Source: Lingula anatina
Taxonomy: Eukaryota > Brachiopoda > Lingulata > Lingulida > Lingulidae
Length of the DNA: 55,911 bases
Reading direction: 5' to 3'
Assembly: GCF_001039355.2 (NCBI RefSeq)
Contig: NW_019775486.1
Span: 120,069 to 175,979, forward strand
Position 1 is the stretch's first letter. Each line of letters opens with the position of its first letter. The translations under genes were made by a program, and so were the position numbers. The notes beneath the pieces are model-generated. The model saw only the letters and a list, made by a program, of their open reading frames with translations. It was not told where the DNA came from and did not search any database. Positions 44,401 to 55,484 of the stretch are shown piece by piece.

Positions 44401-47400
44401 TTCTTTTTTCATTCTTTTTTTAACATCTGCTCATACCTACATAGTACACTGGTGACAACTAATACTCCTTACTTTTTGAATAAGTTTTCACTTTTTTGTG
44501 GGGGAGACATTTTGTTGCTTTTTCTTCACTTAATCTGTCAATCTACCAGTGATGTTATGCAACCCCCCTCCCCCTCCTGCGCAGAATCTACCCATCATTT
44601 ACACTGCCAATGTTTTCATAATATCCATTTCCCAAGCTAAATATTTGATTTTGCTGAGTTGCCTAGAAACATTATTATTTTAGCTGAGAACGAGATACAT
44701 TTACAAACTGACTGTCTAAACCTGAACCCCGGGGTAGGATTCTAAGATAACTTAGGTGGAAAGATGGTCTCAAGTTTAACACTGGAAATTCTAGTCTACT
44801 TTTGGTCAAGATAAAGTATTACAGTACATGCACACTGTACATGTAATAGTCCACCTAGATAAGTCCTATTACATAAACATGGACTCAAGGTTTCTTTATT
44901 CAATTGCAAAAAAGCAGACAATAACTTTCAATGCTTTTTAGAAAGTTTAAAACAACTTTCAACTTAGATTCTTCTGTGAAGATGGGATCTGGTTAATTTC
45001 AACTGATGTGGAGAAAAAACTGGCATATGAAGAAAGGAGACTTGTCAGTGCATTTTTGGCCCTCTGAGTTGCAAAAAAAGAAGTCACATCCATCTGATCA
45101 TCAAATGTCAGCCATAGCTGTGACAAAAATTTTCAAAAGATGTCAAATCCCAACATCCTTCAAATTCATCACCAGTTGATGGGCTGTCATTGGTTTGGAA
45201 CTCTAACAGAATATACCTTGATATCTGAGAAAAAACATGGCTACTTAAATTTTTGTGAAAATCAACCTTTTGTCTACATAAACAGACAATATCACTTCAT
45301 GTGCTAGTAATGACAATTTGAATTCAAGGTTATTCTGGATAACAACAACAATAGCAATATCTCTGTGCAATGCCAAATTGCTATCCTATTTGGTCCTAAC
45401 TACAATTTAGAAGTAAATGTGGGTTATTATTATTATCATTATTTCAGCCTTATATATGTACAACAGATAAAAACAGCATGTTTTCTCCAGGATGACATCT
45501 TTTATGTTATACACCAAAAAGGAGAATCTCCAAATGGTCATGACTATTCCATAGGAAATGATATATATAAGAAATACCCCACAGCTATCACTATTCAACA
45601 AGAGATGAGATAGAGATAAAACCATACCAATAACACTGGGCTATATAATAATCATTGGGTTTTACAGGCAGCTTAACCTGACAGCAACTTATCACATTCA
45701 TCAGTTGAAGTTTAAACACATACCTCTAGTTCTATGTCTAATCTGTTGATGTTGTCTGCTGCCTTGTTGAGTTTTTCCAGTTCAATCTGAAAATAAACAA
45801 AGTTTGATAAAACACTGGCTATATATAACATATCTAACAGGAAAATATGAATCTCCTACATCAACCCTTCATTCTGATGATTTGTAGAAGATATTTCTCG
45901 AAGTGATTAATAATAATAAATTATAAGAAGAACAGCACAGTGCAAAAAGCATTAGTATCAATCTAGTAAAATCCATAATAGGTACATGTATAAAAGATAT
46001 TAAATAATTATTGATATCTGTTGTGATTTTTATACTACTAGTACGTATACATGTATGTATCAGACATCAAATTAATGTCTTGGAAATTGGACAACACCAA
46101 TGAAGGGCAATCCAAGTCACAAGTGGTACATCTAATCACATGAATTAAATTGTATTTTGTATTAAAAATTGCATTCTGGATACATTTCAATAAATCTGCC
46201 TTCCCTTCTGAACTAAGTCCAAATCTGGCAATTAAGACCTAGTACAACCAAACATCAACTGCCACATAACACTTGGTTAATGAGCAGTTCAATCAACCTG
46301 ACATTGCATACTAAGTGAAAATTACCAGAGAACCTCTCCATGTAATAGCTTAGAATTAGTATGCATATCACTAGTCGACATAGAGTTTGCTCATGGACCT
46401 AGCCCTCATTAATTACTGTGTACATGTGTCTGTATCCTGGTTCACAGACCAGTTTTATATCTCTGACTTAAATATATACTAAACAGCAGCCAATGTGCAT
46501 CAATATGGATTGTATTCAGTTATAAAAGGCTTTTTTTGTACCTTTCTGTTTAAAAAAGAATAATGTGGAAATAACAGGTGGTTACCAAGACCTAAATTTA
46601 AATTGAAAATGACAGCATTCCTTTCTAGTAGCCTTACTGACTTTTGTAAATTTATGTCATTACACAATATTTTCCTTTCTCTCACATTCCTTTTACCCTC
46701 TGTAAAACATTTTAGCATCTTTGTAACTACTGAATAAAATTTAAAAGAGTAAACCATACTGCTTAGTTTACTTTCTCTTCTAACTGTATTGAAGTGTAGA
46801 AAAAAAGTGCACAGCCACTTGGTCTCATATGCACGAAACTCAATGACAAATGTGCACTACATATTTACTTATTTATTTATATCTATTTTTTAATATATCT
46901 TACTTCATTTTATTATTTTTTCTTTGCATAGCGCAAATTCTTGACATTTTGGACCTGGGACTACAGCCCTGTATATGTCACATTATATTTATTGCTCTAT
47001 GTCAAAAAACATTACTGCCCTTCTTTAAAACTTCTCTTGTAAAATATTCCAAAAATTCTTCTTATTTTGTTCAATATAAAGAAAAAAAGGTCAAAGTTTC
47101 ACCAGCAACTGTTGGGATGGGCAGTTTTGTCACATGAGTGCACCTTAGACTTCCACCAGATGTTCAATCTATGGTTGTTTGGAACCTGGCGAATGAAAAA
47201 TGGTGGTCACTTCTAAGTTGACAGGTCAGAAAATAGGGGGTATTTTTTATGACAGTGTATCACAGACCAATATTAAACAGTGCTCCTAAAGAAAACCGTG
47301 TATACTCTCCATGTTTGCAAGTGTATAAATAAGCATAGTCTTAACTAAAAAATTTCCCTGTCTTTAAAAAATAAAATTTGTTGTAACAACATATTATTGT

Positions 47401-48738
47401 ATTGGTTGTATTGGGTGTATTCCAAGTTACTGACTCAGGCACATACCAATCTATACACTGCAAGTATAATTTCACTCAATCGACTAAAACAATGCCTCCA
47501 AGATTATGTAATATTTATGGTCAAATTGCTTTTTAAATAAAGAAGTGGCTAATCTTGTTTATATTCATTCTAAATAGACTGTGTTAGGATCATATGAAAG
47601 CTTTTAAACTAAAACTCAATGTTCTGACTGGATAATGAGTCCTACATGTAGTTTAAAGGTATGATAATGGCAACATCCTGAAATTACAGCAATGTCCTAA
47701 AAAAAAAAAAAATGAAAAAAGAAAGATTTTGCATTTGCTTCATTGGAACAAAGATAAGATATCCATCTAATAGATTTTTCTTATTTTTCAACTGAATGTG
47801 TCCCGCAAAATTCCAAATCTTGTTTATCCTGTAATCTGAATTGCAAGTGATATGTGTTCAACTGTCAAGTTGCAGCACATAAAGTGTTCAAAGCAAGGTT
47901 ATTAAAAGCTTGAAGACCATGTAATGTCTCCTGCTATCACTAAATTCAATTTCCTTGTTCACTTTTGTAAACCAAAAATCAAAAGATTACAATATACAGT
48001 AACAAACACCAGTTACTAATTTTTTGATTGAGATATGTGACATGTTTTAAAAACATTAAAATAGTTTTATTTGAAAACAAACAAGATTTTTGTCTTCATT
48101 TTGTTTTAATTTGTTGGGTTTGGCTTTATATGAAAACCATGAAATTTGAAAGTAAAACATTTCAGAATTTAATTACTACACTACAGGGACAAAAACTTGT
48201 CAAAATACTGTATTTTTCATATTGTGTCAAAAGCAAACAATTTATCCAGCTGACAACTCTAAAAATAAAAAATGTACTTCGTCAGCAAAAACTTTCAAAT
48301 GTCAGTTTCCCCATACAAGCAGAGATGATTCAATTACATTGTATAAAACTCGCAGAGCAGAAGTACTAACTTAGTGACTGGACGGGTTAGATCCGGGCTC
48401 TATATTTTAGTGGTAGAGCACTTGCACTGAAGGCGAGCGTCTCGGGTTCGATCCCGCGTCTTGTCAGCTGTTTTCCCCCAAATCGGTACTCTTGTCACTA
48501 CTTGTTCATGAAAATTTCCCACTATCTAAAACTGGCTGTCTAAAACTAGCAGAACGGCATATGTCAAAGATGCATATGCAAAAACAAAATTGTGATTAAC
48601 AATATTTTGCCTTTTTACCTTTAGGAACAGAACATTTCTTTTATTTTAAGCGTCTCAAATTACCTGTATCCGCGGATCAAGCTCGTCGTCATCCAATACT
48701 TCATTTTCTTCAGCCACCTCAGATTCTTCCACCTCCAT
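36660..48738 (-). CDS. SH3BP5: SH3 domain-binding protein 5 (Sab; Rab11 GEF)
   Basis: Joined minus-strand exons: 48738-48664, 45786-45724, 42324-42196, 41801-41640, 41258-41128, 38523-38481 and 38252-36660. All have GT/AG borders and compatible phases, giving 731 residues. The conserved half starts with an acidic segment and DPRIQIELEKLN, then long heptad-rich helices including KLDELAKKLG, PYYEARLRVKEAQ, QFDTAWQEMLNHAT, HKSRPYFEMKAE and KEIYKEALANLEKISNEIH. These match vertebrate SH3BP5 in order. Family members fold as a V-shaped coiled coil that activates Rab11, and human Sab also binds JNK at mitochondria. The C-terminal half (about 240-731) is Ser/Asp/Glu-rich and disordered, much longer than in the 455-residue human protein. 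It lacks obvious globular domains. Orthology to SH3BP5 versus SH3BP5L is not resolvable, as the duplication is vertebrate. Confidence 0.95.
39511..39716. mobile_element. Possible MITE with short imperfect ends
   Basis: The left part CCATAGGTTTTAGATCGATC is partly mirrored by GTTGATCTAATCTATGG at the right. The middle is GC-richer than the surrounding intron (CCCCGCGGGG, CGTCCCGCC, GTCCGCCCGGC), as expected for an insert. No clear target duplication was found, so this is tentative. Confidence 0.4.
39827..39926. mobile_element. Solo arm of a family E foldback element
   Basis: Contains CATTAAAGGATTACG, CTTTCATGTAGGTCTGCCAT, TTAGGTCTGGGCCTTACTAG and GGCTCTTCTCAATGTGAATG. These correspond to the right arm of the element at 13375-13564. 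No matching left arm lies nearby, so this is a truncated or half element. Confidence 0.75.
40639..40925. repeat. Direct duplication around poly(A), probable assembly artefact
   Basis: The text from CTAACACAATTTTTTGGGCA through CACAACAATTAATTCTG occurs twice, apparently identically (40639-40745 and 40820-40925). Each copy is followed by poly(A). A single N (40819) separates the second copy from the preceding poly(A). A real tandem duplication is less likely than a failed join across a homopolymer. Confidence 0.85.
41128..41258 (-). CDS. SH3BP5: SH3BP5 exon 5
   Basis: Encodes ENEAEKEMKECEIIHKLKME and on to REFKRAIHKS, ending in a split Arg codon; donor GTAAGT, acceptor TTTCCAG. Part of the long antiparallel coiled coil. 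Confidence 0.93.
41398..41480 (+). repeat. AAAT microsatellite grading into AAAC and ACAG repeats
   Basis: About sixteen AAAT units followed by AAAC units, then ACAG units and AAGT units up to about 41515. A compound tetranucleotide repeat in an SH3BP5 intron. Confidence 0.95.
41640..41801 (-). CDS. SH3BP5: SH3BP5 exon 4
   Basis: 54 codons, phase 0 at both ends. Encodes AQSESQEAAFRYEKACSAQA and on to DRGEQFDTAWQEMLNHATMK. The AWQEMLNHAT segment is nearly invariant in the family and is the strongest identifier of this gene. Confidence 0.95.
42196..42324 (-). CDS. SH3BP5: SH3BP5 exon 3
   Basis: 43 codons: EARYAFRQSLKESTHKLDEL and on to RPYYEARLRVKE. Acceptor TTTCACAG, donor GTGAGG. First long helix of the coiled coil. 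Confidence 0.94.
42325..45723 (-). other. SH3BP5 intron 2
   Basis: A 3.4-kb intron. Contents noticed: G-runs at 43248-43258 and 43387-43403, and a delimited insert at 43460-43720. The rest is AT-rich with no exon-like segment. Confidence 0.65.
43460..43720. mobile_element. MITE family D with GACAT target duplication
   Basis: This 261-bp element starts CAGCGCCGTAGCCTGGGC and ends GAGGCTACGGCCCTG. GACAT flanks both sides (43455-43459 and 43721-43725). Subterminal G-rich stretches (TGGGGGGGCAG and CAGGGGGGGCAGCTG) and C-runs make it GC-rich. CAG...CTG ends recall hAT-like elements, but the visible 5-bp target is shorter than the usual 8. The GCCGTAGCC end also occurs in the poly(C)-ended repeat. 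Confidence 0.85.
45724..45786 (-). CDS. SH3BP5: SH3BP5 exon 2
   Basis: 21 codons: IELEKLNKAADNINRLDIEL and E. Acceptor ATTTTCAG, donor GTATGT. Continues DPRIQ from exon 1, as in family members. Confidence 0.93.
45787..48663 (-). other. SH3BP5 intron 1
   Basis: A 2.9-kb AT-rich intron. The only structured item is the tRNA-like sequence at 48404-48475. Frames at 46850-47137 and 48028-48369 on the plus strand lack motifs and look like chance. Confidence 0.6.
48404..48475 (+). repeat. tRNA-like sequence, probable SINE head or tRNA pseudogene
   Basis: TTTTAGTGGTAGAGCACTTG resembles a Pol III A box, and GGGTTCGATCCC is a perfect B box with a T-arm. A stem CTTGC/GCGAG with a 7-base loop ACTGAAG stands at the anticodon position. 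The D-arm and acceptor stem do not fold cleanly and the loop lacks U33 in this register, so it is not a functional tRNA. Confidence 0.55.
48664..48738 (-). CDS. SH3BP5: SH3BP5 exon 1
   Basis: 25 codons from the first ATG: MEVEESEVAEENEVLDDDEL then DPRIQ; donor GTAATT. The acidic lead and DPRIQ match the family N-terminus. The promoter lies immediately to the right. Confidence 0.92.
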
Positions 48739-48890
48739 GATGGATTGGAAGTATCGTGACCTCTCGCGACCTCTCGCGTCCAAAAAGAAACTTCTCCATT
48801 TCTGGGGCAATTACTTATGTAAACTCATTTTGTTTAATGTAATGACTTTTCTGTAGGTCGAATACCAAGTAATTTACCATTTAGACATTT
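48739..48890. promoter_or_regulatory. Probable bidirectional promoter
   Basis: About 150 bp separate the SH3BP5 start from a plus-strand exon-like segment. It contains a tandem pair of 10-bp units, ACCTCTCGCG (48759-48768 and 48769-48778), giving TCTCGCGA, the core of a motif used by BANP/ZBTB-type factors at vertebrate housekeeping promoters. CpGs are denser here than in the surroundings. No TATA box was seen. Confidence 0.5.
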
Positions 48891-49090
48891 GTGTACAACT
48901 TGTCTTCCTGATGAATTCCGTTTAATTAAGGTTACTAATTTCTCCGGTAGTCGGCGCTGTGCAGTTCCCGTCAGTCGCCGTCTAGGTGCAAGGTACGAGG
49001 AAGAAACCACCTACTTTCAAAGTAGGAGTGACCGGAGTAAATTTAAGGAAAGCGAGAGTGACTTGTACCGTCCGTATTTCTTTACAAGGT
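48889..49090 (+). ncRNA. Probable first exon of a divergent plus-strand transcript
   Basis: The segment ends in a strong donor, TACAAG|GTAAGT (exon end 49090), and is less AT-rich than its surroundings. A 67-codon frame covers it from an ATG at 48889, but no family is recognised. It could be a 5' untranslated exon, a coding first exon or a noncoding RNA. I could not find its next exon within the window. Confidence 0.4.
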
Positions 49091-49092
49091 AA

Positions 49093-52000
49093 GTGGATAG
49101 TGATGCAAAGTCGATGACATTTTTGCATTTCAGTGTCGTAGAGAAATTCGATTTAAATCTAGTCTAATTACTACAAAATGACAAGATATGGTTCTTGCCT
49201 TAGGCTTTGTTTTCTACATCGATGTAATTAGTTACTTAACAACGGGATAAGTATGAAAATATCACGTTAATTTTGTCGCACGTAAGACATCAAAGCTGTT
49301 GCAAATTAATTTTTAACTCTGAACCCTAGTAATTGGCCAGGATTGGGCACTTGACTTGCACTTGACCATAGCTGACACTGAAATATTTATGAAATGTCCT
49401 TGCACAGCTAAAGAACTTTGTTTTCGTGATGACCAGCTTCCATATCTAATCTGCATGGTCACAGAGCACATAGTGCAGTTAGTTCATTGTACGAAGTATA
49501 AAATTATGGTTTGTGGACCCTGTGTTACATCAGTGTACAAGGTGATCAGGACGTGTGTTTACAGCGGACTCAAGACGTGTGCAAACAAACATAGTTGTAA
49601 CTCTCTTGACCCCTCCCCCTTGCTTGACCTCATTTCACTACTCACACATATGGGTCATAAAGTAGAGCTATGTTTCAGTTAAATTTTAATTATATATTGG
49701 TTGATAATTAATCAGAACAATTAACAATCATTCATCAACAACAACAAAAAAAAAAGTGTATAATTACAATTAAATCCATCACTTTTAGATGAAGAACTTT
49801 ATATAAGCTCTGGCTACTTGTATACGTATTAGATTTTCTTAGTACAGTTAGCCCAAAAGTGCAATAGAAAATTGTGAAAGATGATAGAGATGTGAAGCAA
49901 ATGAAACCCCTCAAGGCAAATCATTTTAAAATGCAGTGGAGTTACAGTTGAGAAAGTACTTTTAAAATAGCATGGTTTACCAACCACCGCTAATGTAAAG
50001 CTGGTACGTTTGTAACGAACTCTTGTATGCAACGAGGAAGATATGAAAATTCTAATCATGATTACATTGATGTTTTTTGTCAATTTGCGTCATGAAAAAC
50101 ATCAATTACCACTCCTCCACATTAAAGAAGACATCTAAATGTTATAAATTGTCCTTAGATGTGGAGCAGCAATATTGCCATGGAGAGCAAGTGAAGGGTG
50201 AGAATTCTCATATTTGGTTTATCAACAAAAGCCATGCAAAATTATAGAACCTATTAGTGTATTATAGGCCTTGTAGAGGATAGTTAGGGAGGAGAAAAGT
50301 GAAAAAAGTTTTTTTTTTGGGGGGGGGGGGGAATATCCACCGTCAATCAAAATTTGCTCTAGGCTTTATGCCATTTTTCAAATTTTGCCCAATAAGGGAA
50401 AAAGGAATCCTCTTAAATTGAAATTGCTGGCCATATGTCTGTAGTTAGCCCTGAAAACTAGGATGTTCAAAATGCCATCCACACAGTAACACCATACCAG
50501 GGTATATGTGCTGTTTCATCTCTGTTAAGACTTGTCATGAAACCTGATGCCTCCGGGTCATTTACCTGCTCAGGTGTTCTGGGGTAAACATTCTTTTAAG
50601 ACTTTGTAATAGATGGCTGTGAATTGACCTACATCAACCATGAGGTGAGGGTCATGAGGGGTTTGTCCTATCCCCCTGGGGGCTGGATGGAACTTACTTG
50701 TCAATGCAAATGTACTGTATTATTATTGAGAGTAGTCGATTTTTGTTCTGATGTAGTGGTTGCTGGGTAGATATCATGTAAAGGGTTTTTATTTCAGCAA
50801 GTCCCTTGTTACAGAAGAAATGGTAATCAGATACCTGTCAGCACGATATTTTGTAATGAGTTGAAAGAAGAGAAAAAAAAAAGATAAAACCTGCAGAGAG
50901 TTTCAACCTGTTTGTAAATGTCACCAAACCTTTGGTTCTTTCTTACTTCCTTGTTCCATGCATGTGTTTTACTGATCACTTCTAGGATAATTGAGAATTC
51001 CAATAGAAGAATGCTTTACATAAACATTTTACCTTTTTTGTCAGATATGGTAAGAATTTGCCATGCTTTCAAGTGAAAAACTTAAATAATTTCAAACAAA
51101 TACTAGTATTGGCATCACTATGTAGCATATATTAGATTTTTTGCCAAATTCAAAACTTTGATTCAGTTGAGAAAATATATTTTTCTTAAATTGTCCTGAT
51201 ATTAGTGTGAAATAATTTTATAAGATAAAAATATTTACCAAGGTTTATTTTAACACGTGAAACAGAATTATAGCACATAGCAAAGCTAGTTGGTAATGGT
51301 AGGGTGTGTTCCCACATTCAAATTTGTGGTTTTTGTCTGTTTATCTCTTCAGTGCATTGCTTGTAAAGTAAGAGTGGAACAAGGAAACCATATTAGCTAA
51401 CGTGCAAGCCCTCTCATACAAATACATGACTTATCTCAATAATGGAGCTATATGTGTTGAAAAATAAAACATTTTAAATGTACTCAAACTTAGCCTTCAC
51501 TTGCAATGATGTGGGGTACAATGCATAGTAACTAGCCTGTCTTTATGAAACTATTGTTTAATGAACAAAATCTGTCCCATAAACAAAACTATTAAATCCT
51601 CTTTACAGGTTGCTAATCATCCATTCACCTTTCCTTAATTCTGTTTAATTGCCCATAAACATGTTCAATGTGTTGAACATGATGTTTGTATTAAAAACGC
51701 GCGCACGAAAAGTGTAAGCAGTTTGCACTTTTGTCATATTGAGGAGTGCAGCATTTCATTGCCATTTTCAGTCTTTATTTTGAAATAATAATATATATAC
51801 GGTATATAACGAGATTTCAAATTAATAATTTATAATTATAGGCATATAACTAAAGTCTAGAGAATAAAGTTGTCCGTATTGATTCAGATATATAGGTGTT
51901 TTATTTATGCCCCATGTCCCCCCCACCCCCCATATGGAGCTGCACCCCTGCAGCACCTATATTTTCAGACTTTTTTTTTTAGAAATGGTCTGTCTTCATC

Positions 52001-52178
52001 CCAAATGCATGTTGTCTGAACTCCTTATGTTACGCATGGCTGGGCAGCCTTATGGTGTGATATAAGACAAAGATAAGGCTCATATTTGAAGTTACTAAAC
52101 CTAGTGGCACACAAAAACGCAAAAATTTCGCGATTTTTTAGTACAACCAATTAGCACCAAGCAGATAAAGTAGGTGAA

Positions 52179-52217
<39 letters not shown>

Positions 52218-53267
52218 ATGTTTTTTACATAAGAAACCTACAATGAAAAGGTAGCGCATCTCTTTTGGGATGGAGGATGTTACTCTTGCCACATGTCGTG
52301 TCTGTTTCATCATAAACATCAGACTGTTCAGCATAGAAAGAGTTTTTCATTTTATTGGTTTGGAAACACTAGAAATTGACCATTATTTGAGGTACTACAT
52401 GTAGTATGTAACCATACATTGCCTGCATGGAGTGGTGATGAATTCACACCCAAACTAACCTTAAAAAACTAAGAGACTTGTTCTGATTGGACAGAGCAAT
52501 CCCAATTAAACAAGACCAAATGGCAATGCTCTCTATCTTTTGAAAAGCATTTGAGAAAAAACTGATCTGTTTTGTTGTTTTTGGCTTGACCTTGACATAC
52601 TGTCTTACATCTGTGAAGAATTTTAACAGTTGTATAGCATGCAGTGAAATATTTGCAGCTCTATAAAAAAACTACTACACAGGAGAAATTGTATAACATT
52701 TGAGATGTATTTATTTGATTAATGCTACCAACTCTGCCTAAATACTAGTACTTACTAGTATAGGTGTTTGAAAATTTTGGGATAGATGCTAGAAAAACAG
52801 TATCTGTTTATATTAATTTGTATATCCTATGATGAATTGTTATCCATTAAAATAATTTTGAAATTTTTCAGGATTGAGGTTTAAGAATATATCTTGGCAA
52901 TGTACAAGTATTACAATTATCATCACAGTGACAATATCAAAAGTGATAGAATTTATATATTATATTTATGAATCTTAGTGTATGTTGAAGATAAATTCAT
53001 GACAACCGTTTTCATGGTTTTAGTTGCATGTGAATAGTTACTAAAGAAAATAATTTAGAGAAGTGAAGAGCAAAAAAATATGTTGTGTCATTTTACATAT
53101 TTACATGAATTTACAGAAAAATCAAAATAATCAAAATCTTGTTCTTAAAAAAAAAAGCTGGTGAAATAATGGTAACACAACCCCACTAAAATATTCTCTT
53201 TATCGCAGTAGACCACACATATTATCTGATAATGCTATCAAAAAGATTTCCCCCATTGAAAACTCAC
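49093..53267. other. AT-rich region, intron or intergenic
   Basis: If the 49090 donor is real this is its intron. It holds an inverted poly(C)-type repeat (50309-50452) and an AT microsatellite (52182-52215). A 108-codon frame at 49356-49682 is Cys-containing but lacks recognisable features and begins at a non-ATG codon. No other exon is supported. Confidence 0.55.
50309..50452 (-). repeat. Poly(C)-ended dispersed repeat, inverted copy
   Basis: Read on the minus strand it starts CAGGGCTAACTACAG, continues GGCCAGCAATTTC and AGAGGATTCC, and ends in poly(C) then poly(A) (a T-run then 13 G on the plus strand at 50309-50331). It links the poly(T)-poly(G) runs to this repeat family. Confidence 0.6.
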
Positions 53268-53395
53268 CGTCTCCGAGGCATGTTCCAGTTATGATAATCA
53301 TCCTCAGAGAACCAGGTAGTGCCAGGGTCTGGGACCCTGTTCCTCCTGGTACAGCGCTGCCGTGGACGGCATTTCAGGACAAAAAACAACTTATT
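53268..53395 (-). CDS. Candidate coding exon of unknown gene
   Basis: The minus strand has an open frame of about 42 codons ending at a good donor, CGGAGACG|GTGAGT. The translation runs LFFVLKCRPRQRC, then TRRNRVPDPGTTWFSEDD and YHNWNMPRR. It is complex, charged and Trp/Pro-containing, unlike the surrounding AT-rich noise, and local GC is raised. No good acceptor or ATG is visible, and I do not recognise the family. It could also be part of a mobile element. Confidence 0.35.
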
Positions 53396-55470
53396 TTACT
53401 TTAATATGGGGTTATGTCCAGGACAGCAAGGCTAGGATTAAATTAACTTTAAAATGGTGCGTGTGTAAGGAAAGATAGGAGAACTGAGTTGACAGGTTTC
53501 AGGAAGAAAAATATATACAGACTTCAGTCTGTCTGTGGATGATACTCAGGTGAGGATTACCAGACAGGTATTTACATACACAAGTATGCACCACTGGAAG
53601 CAATAGTTAATTTTCATTTCTTTATTCATATACTTATTTATTCATTAATTTTTTGTGGTTATTAGGTCAAGTCAGTCTTGAGGGTAACTAGTGCAATATA
53701 GGATTACAACCATGAATAATTATAGTTCTTGTCTTTTATAGACTAATTTTCTGTATGTTGCTGTTCTTTTTAGAAGCAGCTACTGTAGGGGATATTGTGT
53801 AGGAACCATTGCCCCATTCTGCAAAAATAAATCTAAAGAGATAAAATAAACAGATAAGAATTTGAGTGGCCTGGAACATCCCAGTTCAGGAGGCCATGGA
53901 TATATGAAACAATTGATGAAAGGCAATACCTGGGACATGTGGGCACTTGTTGTTACTGGGCATATTATATATTATATTGTAAATCTCTTTATCATGTATA
54001 TATGAAAAAAACTGTGTGACCCCTTGGGACTTCAGGATGTGAAGGAAAGACTGGGGAAGAAGTATGATCATCTTATTTCTCCACTGATTATTAGTTATCA
54101 CATTTTAAGACCAACACACTCCATGTTAATACCAATTCCCTTTGCCCTATTGAGAGTTTGGGAAGGTTTTATATATATATATATATAGTTGAGGAGGTTT
54201 CCTTTGCTTCCCACTATAATTAAGTGTCTGCAGTGCCTGCCCCGCCATGACACTGCTTGCTCTAGGGTTTTACACTCCAGTATACCTACATGCACACATA
54301 AACACAGAGTGCAGTTTTAAGAGACTGTCCCAGAGATCAAATTGAGGCTGGTTGGGTGGGTGGGTGGGTGGGGGAAGGGGGGGGGGTTAGAAGGTGATGC
54401 CATTTATGTGATCATGCCCTGGTGAGGAAAGTTGATGCTTTTATTTATTTATTTATTTATTTATTTATTACAGGAAACACAAAGGTTACTTAAGGTGAAA
54501 GGATTTCCATAAATTATAACTCATTTAAGATAAATCGTATAATTGTTAATTATTGCTTGAGATATATAGATATTTATATATAGTTTTGACTTGAATGTGT
54601 CTTAAAACAAACTCACTAGTGAACAGAAGATATATCATATATTAACCTCTTCAAACTAGGAAGTGTGGTTTGTCTGTTTATCTTTTATGAATATGTTACT
54701 AGAATAAACAATGCACAATGTTTAAACTGCTTGCTCAGTGATTATTACATTGAAGCAGGCTACTTGAGATAATACTTGTTTACAAGACCAATATTTCTTG
54801 CTTGAAAACCAAGAGAGGTATTTGCCACAAATATTAGAAGGGCATATTTTATAGTTTATCTCTAGCAAGGAGTGAGTACTACATATATATATTTTTGTGC
54901 AGTATTTATAAAACAAGCCTTAGTTTTAGAAGTCTGTACCCTGTACTAGGGAGTCTCAAAGTTGGGTGGAGACTTATTGTCAGTACTTATGAAGTTCAGG
55001 ATGGATGAACACTTTTATGATTGTCTGATATAAAGTCACACATATGATAACTTTAACAATGGTAGATATTATTATTCATTTTGGGCAAGTTATCAGTGAC
55101 ACTGAGTGGAGATAGTGTGCAATGAATCTATGGTGATTTTGTGTCTTTTACCTCCTTCGGTATAGTCGACTTGGATTTCAGAACCTGAATCAAATCTTGT
55201 GTCCGGTCATACCTTTTCTGGCCAAAAGGACAGTTCCTTTGAGCCCCTGCCCCCCCCCCCCATACCCCCCACCCCCTGTTTTGTTCTTCCACTTAAACTA
55301 TACAAAACACTTTGAATCAATATAACGTGATGTTTATAATATATTATTACATGCACACAGAATTCTTAGATTCCTGCCAAAGCTTGAGATCTATATTCAG
55401 TACATAATTCATTAGCCATATAAATTGGATGAAGGTGAAAAAGCAGGTGCCTTAAGTCTATAGCTAAGAG
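53396..55470. other. AT-rich region with simple repeats, no gene seen
   Basis: Contains short AT repeats (54170-54187), a GGGT/G-run tract (54353-54389), an ATTT tetranucleotide repeat (54440-54469) and a C-rich tract (55242-55276). Frames are short and motif-free. Confidence 0.6.
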
Positions 55471-55484
55471 ACTACTCTGAGCTC

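Noticed and set aside
48404-48475. Functional tRNA-Phe (GAA in the loop region)
   Set aside because: GAA falls out of register with the only stable stem, and the acceptor and D-arms do not pair well.
49356-49682. 108-codon plus-strand frame with several Cys
   Set aside because: It starts at a non-ATG codon, has irregular Cys spacing, no signal peptide or known domain, and lies in AT-rich presumed intron.
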